This document shows positions 13,677 to 15,813 of a stretch of DNA of 15,813 bases, one piece after another. Position 1 is the first letter of the stretch. Every line of letters begins with the position of its first letter. Below the pieces are notes generated by a model. It was not told the DNA's origin. It ran no database searches and saw nothing but the letters and a program-made list of their open reading frames with translations. The position numbers and the translations under genes are program-made. Where the stretch lies: assembly GCA_044360435.1 (NCBI GenBank), contig JBIKKI010000048.1:1-15813 (forward strand). Reading direction: 5' to 3'. Origin of the DNA: REEB481 sp044360435 (GTDB lineage: Bacteria; Bacteroidota; Bacteroidia; NS11-12g; UBA955).

Positions 13677-15813
13677 ATGCGACGTGCATCCATCTTCAGT
13701 TTGCTGTTTTGCGCCGGAAGCCTCTACGCGCAATTACTTCAAAACGAACCTTTTGCGCTGCAATGGCAGGTGCGCAATAACTACCGCAGCAGCAGCAATC
13801 CGCTGTACTGGAAACATAAAACACCAACACCTGGTTACTGGCAGCAGGATGTGCATTACCGCATCAAAGCCGCATTGGATGATACCGCCGAACGGATCGA
13901 TGCAAAGTTGGAACTGACGTATTACAACAACAGCCCCGACACCCTGAGACAGGTGTTTTTTCATCTGTATCAAAATGCCTTTCAGCCGGAATCTTATCTG
14001 GACAGGTTGTATGACTCGAATAAAGTCAGGCCGGAATGGGGCAGATACGAAGCACAGAAGCAAGGCACGCGCGTGAACCACATCGCCTGCACTCATGGCA
14101 GCGATTTGCGGCAGCAGTTTACACCGCTGAAGCCTTGGTACGACAATACCGTAATGGGGATGGATTTACCGTTTGCCCTGAATCCCGGCGACAGCATGGT
14201 ATTCCGCATCGATTTTAATACCTGGTTTGACCGCGGCTCTGTGCGTCGCCGCATGAAGGTATATGATGTGGACAGCGGTTATAAGCATTTCAACACCGTG
14301 CACTGGTATCCCCGAATCAGCGTGTACGACCGCAAGTTTGGCTGGGATGTGCAGCAACATCTGGAACATGAATTTTATGGTGATTTTGGCACCTTCGATG
14401 TAGAGCTCTACCTGCCGGCACATTATGTCACTGAAGCAACCGGAACGCTCATCAACCCTGAACAGGCTTATGCCGATGGTTTGCGGGAAAAAGCGGATAT
14501 GTCGCGCTATAAAACCAAGGAACAGGCGGAAAGCCTTCCCCTGCTGCTGGCCAATCCGCGCATGCGCCGCATCTGGCGTTACCATGCTGAAAATGTGCAC
14601 GATTTCGCCTGGACCGCAGATCCCACATACCGGATGATGGAAACAGATTGGGAAGGGGTGAAATGTGTTGCAATTGCCGAACAGCGCCATGCGCCCAAAT
14701 GGCAACCTACCGCCGGGTTTGTGGCCTTTGTGGTAAGTACCTATTCTCGCGATTTCGGTCGTTATGCGTATCCCAAAATGGTTGCCGCCGACGCCCGCGA
14801 CGGTATGGAATATCCCATGCTTACGCTGGACGGCGGTGAATGGCCTTCGCATCAGGGACTCATTGCCCATGAAGTGGGCCACAACTGGTTCTTTGGCATG
14901 GTTGGGAATAATGAAACCTACCGCGCCAGCCTCGATGAAGGATTTACCCAATTCCTCACCAGCTGGTGTCTGCGCAGATACCGCAACGAATTCAAACATC
15001 CCAACAATATTGACGACGGCACTGTTTATGGCCGTTACCTCTATGATGCCATGGATCAAACCGATCCAATCCTGAATACACACAGCGATGACTTCAATGG
15101 CGCTTTAGGCCACGGGGGCGGATACAGCCACGTGTACATGAAAACGGCAACCATGCTGTACAACCTGGAATATGTGCTGGGGAAGGAACGCTTCCTGGAA
15201 GCCATGAAATACTATTTCAATACCTGGAAGATTGCCCATCCGTATGTTGAAGATTTCCGTCAGGCCGTTCATGAATCCTCAAAAGTGGATCTGGTTTGGT
15301 TCTTTGACCAATGGTTCGAAACCACCAAAACAGCAGACTACGCCATCAAAAAAGTGAAGAAAATGGAACGCAGCGCCGATGGCTATCAATACAGCATCAC
15401 CCTGAAGCGCAAAGGTGAAATGGTGATGCCCGTTGATTTGCTCGTGGAAACAAAGTCTGGCGAAAACCAAATGGTGCTGATTCCCAATACCTATTTCCGC
15501 AAAGAATATGTTCCGGCTTATGAATCGGCCTTGATTCCCATTCAAAAAATTACGCAAGCTCAAAATGTTTGGTCGGGTTGGGCCAACATCAACCGCGAAT
15601 ACACGCTGAAACTCCGCACTTCCAGTCCCATACAGAACCTCATCATCGATCCATCCCAGCGACTTGCAGACGTGTACCAGCTGGATAACAGGCTGAACGA
15701 TCGTTGCGTAAGGCTGAAATCGCTGCGCTGGAACAAGGTTGGCGACATGCACCAATATGTGTGGCGGGTAAATCCGGACATTTGGTACAATAAAGTGGAT
15801 CGGGTGAAGCTCG
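13677..15813 (+). CDS. Secreted M1-family zinc metallopeptidase (3' end outside window)
   Basis: The frame is open from ATG at 13677 to the window edge (712 full codons), so the C-terminus is missing. Residues 1-18 form a signal peptide (cleavage near SLYA). The N-terminal beta domain of M1 enzymes follows (about 45-250; for example LELTYYNNSPDTLRQVFFHL). The exopeptidase-type motif is GMEYPM (376-381), with Glu378 expected to hold the substrate N-terminus. The zinc site is HEVGH (398-402) plus Glu421, exactly 18 residues after the second His, within SLDEGF. This spacing is diagnostic of M1 (gluzincin) peptidases. Predicted to act as a periplasmic or extracellular aminopeptidase; specificity unknown. 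The start was chosen for the signal peptide. Only 48 nt separate it from the ABC-exporter gene, so co-transcription is likely; a one-mismatch -7-like box (CATTTTTG, 13665-13672) also lies 4 nt before the ATG. Confidence 0.92.
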   Translation, partial: MRRASIFSLLFCAGSLYAQLLQNEPFALQWQVRNNYRSSSNPLYWKHKTPTPGYWQQDVHYRIKAALDDTAERIDAKLELTYYNNSPDTLRQVFFHLYQNAFQPESYLDRLYDSNKVRPEWGRYEAQKQGTRVNHIACTHGSDLRQQFTPLKPWYDNTVMGMDLPFALNPGDSMVFRIDFNTWFDRGSVRRRMKVYDVDSGYKHFNTVHWYPRISVYDRKFGWDVQQHLEHEFYGDFGTFDVELYLPAHYVTEATGTLINPEQAYADGLREKADMSRYKTKEQAESLPLLLANPRMRRIWRYHAENVHDFAWTADPTYRMMETDWEGVKCVAIAEQRHAPKWQPTAGFVAFVVSTYSRDFGRYAYPKMVAADARDGMEYPMLTLDGGEWPSHQGLIAHEVGHNWFFGMVGNNETYRASLDEGFTQFLTSWCLRRYRNEFKHPNNIDDGTVYGRYLYDAMDQTDPILNTHSDDFNGALGHGGGYSHVYMKTATMLYNLEYVLGKERFLEAMKYYFNTWKIAHPYVEDFRQAVHESSKVDLVWFFDQWFETTKTADYAIKKVKKMERSADGYQYSITLKRKGEMVMPVDLLVETKSGENQMVLIPNTYFRKEYVPAYESALIPIQKITQAQNVWSGWANINREYTLKLRTSSPIQNLIIDPSQRLADVYQLDNRLNDRCVRLKSLRWNKVGDMHQYVWRVNPDIWYNKVDRVKL

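Noticed and set aside
14166..15083. 305-codon open frame antisense to the M1 peptidase gene
   Set aside because: The opposite strand encodes conserved zinc-site motifs there; the antisense product has no recognisable motifs and is a codon-bias shadow.
1..15813. Defence, toxin-antitoxin or other mobile accessory system
   Set aside because: All eleven genes belong to housekeeping or envelope families; no nuclease, reverse transcriptase, integrase or transposase is encoded in the window.

Overview
The window looks like ordinary chromosome from a member of the Bacteroidota, probably a Flavobacteriales-like lineage with mid-range GC. The evidence is the gene families (a Bacteroidota-type topoisomerase IV A subunit with acidic tails, DUF3822 next to rsmD, a secreted FG-GAP-repeat adhesin-like protein), the absence of clear Shine-Dalgarno sequences, and Bacteroidota-type -7 promoter boxes (TAnnTTTG) just upstream of many start codons. 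I see no tRNA, rRNA, CRISPR array, IS element, phage gene or recognisable defence system.

Layout. 1-2307 (-): a secreted surface protein cut by the window edge, with a signal peptide, seven FG-GAP-like repeats (a likely seven-bladed propeller), then a beta-rich region. 2472-5084 (-): topoisomerase IV subunit A with a TTG start. 5154-5792 (-): pyrE. 5791-6447 (+): a NUDIX hydrolase whose start codon overlaps that of pyrE. 6411-6869 (-): coaD, overlapping the NUDIX 3' end tail to tail. 6894-8534 (-): an ArnT/PMT-like membrane glycosyltransferase. 8535-8682: an intergenic REP-like inverted-repeat element. 8683-10377 (-): a secreted DUF4139 (MuiA-family) protein. 10467-10994 (-): rsmD. 10982-11716 (-): a DUF3822 protein overlapping rsmD. 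11862-13628 (+): an ABC exporter half-transporter. 13677-15813 (+): a secreted M1-family metallopeptidase, cut by the window edge.

Function. The central block combines nucleotide and cofactor housekeeping (pyrE, coaD, NUDIX), ribosome maturation (rsmD with DUF3822) and DNA topology (parC), interspersed with envelope genes (glycosyltransferase, DUF4139 protein, ABC exporter, M1 peptidase, surface protein). Several minus-strand genes may be co-transcribed (DUF3822-rsmD; glycosyltransferase-coaD; pyrE-parC), but many also carry their own -7 box.

Most notable: (i) pyrE and the NUDIX gene share a CATG, so each promoter must lie in the other's coding sequence; (ii) -7 boxes lie only 4-20 nt before start codons, predicting leaderless or near-leaderless mRNAs; (iii) a REPIN-like repeat between the DUF4139 and glycosyltransferase genes; (iv) a 12-bp perfect palindrome between DUF3822 and the ABC exporter. 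I did not find a convincing novel multi-gene system.
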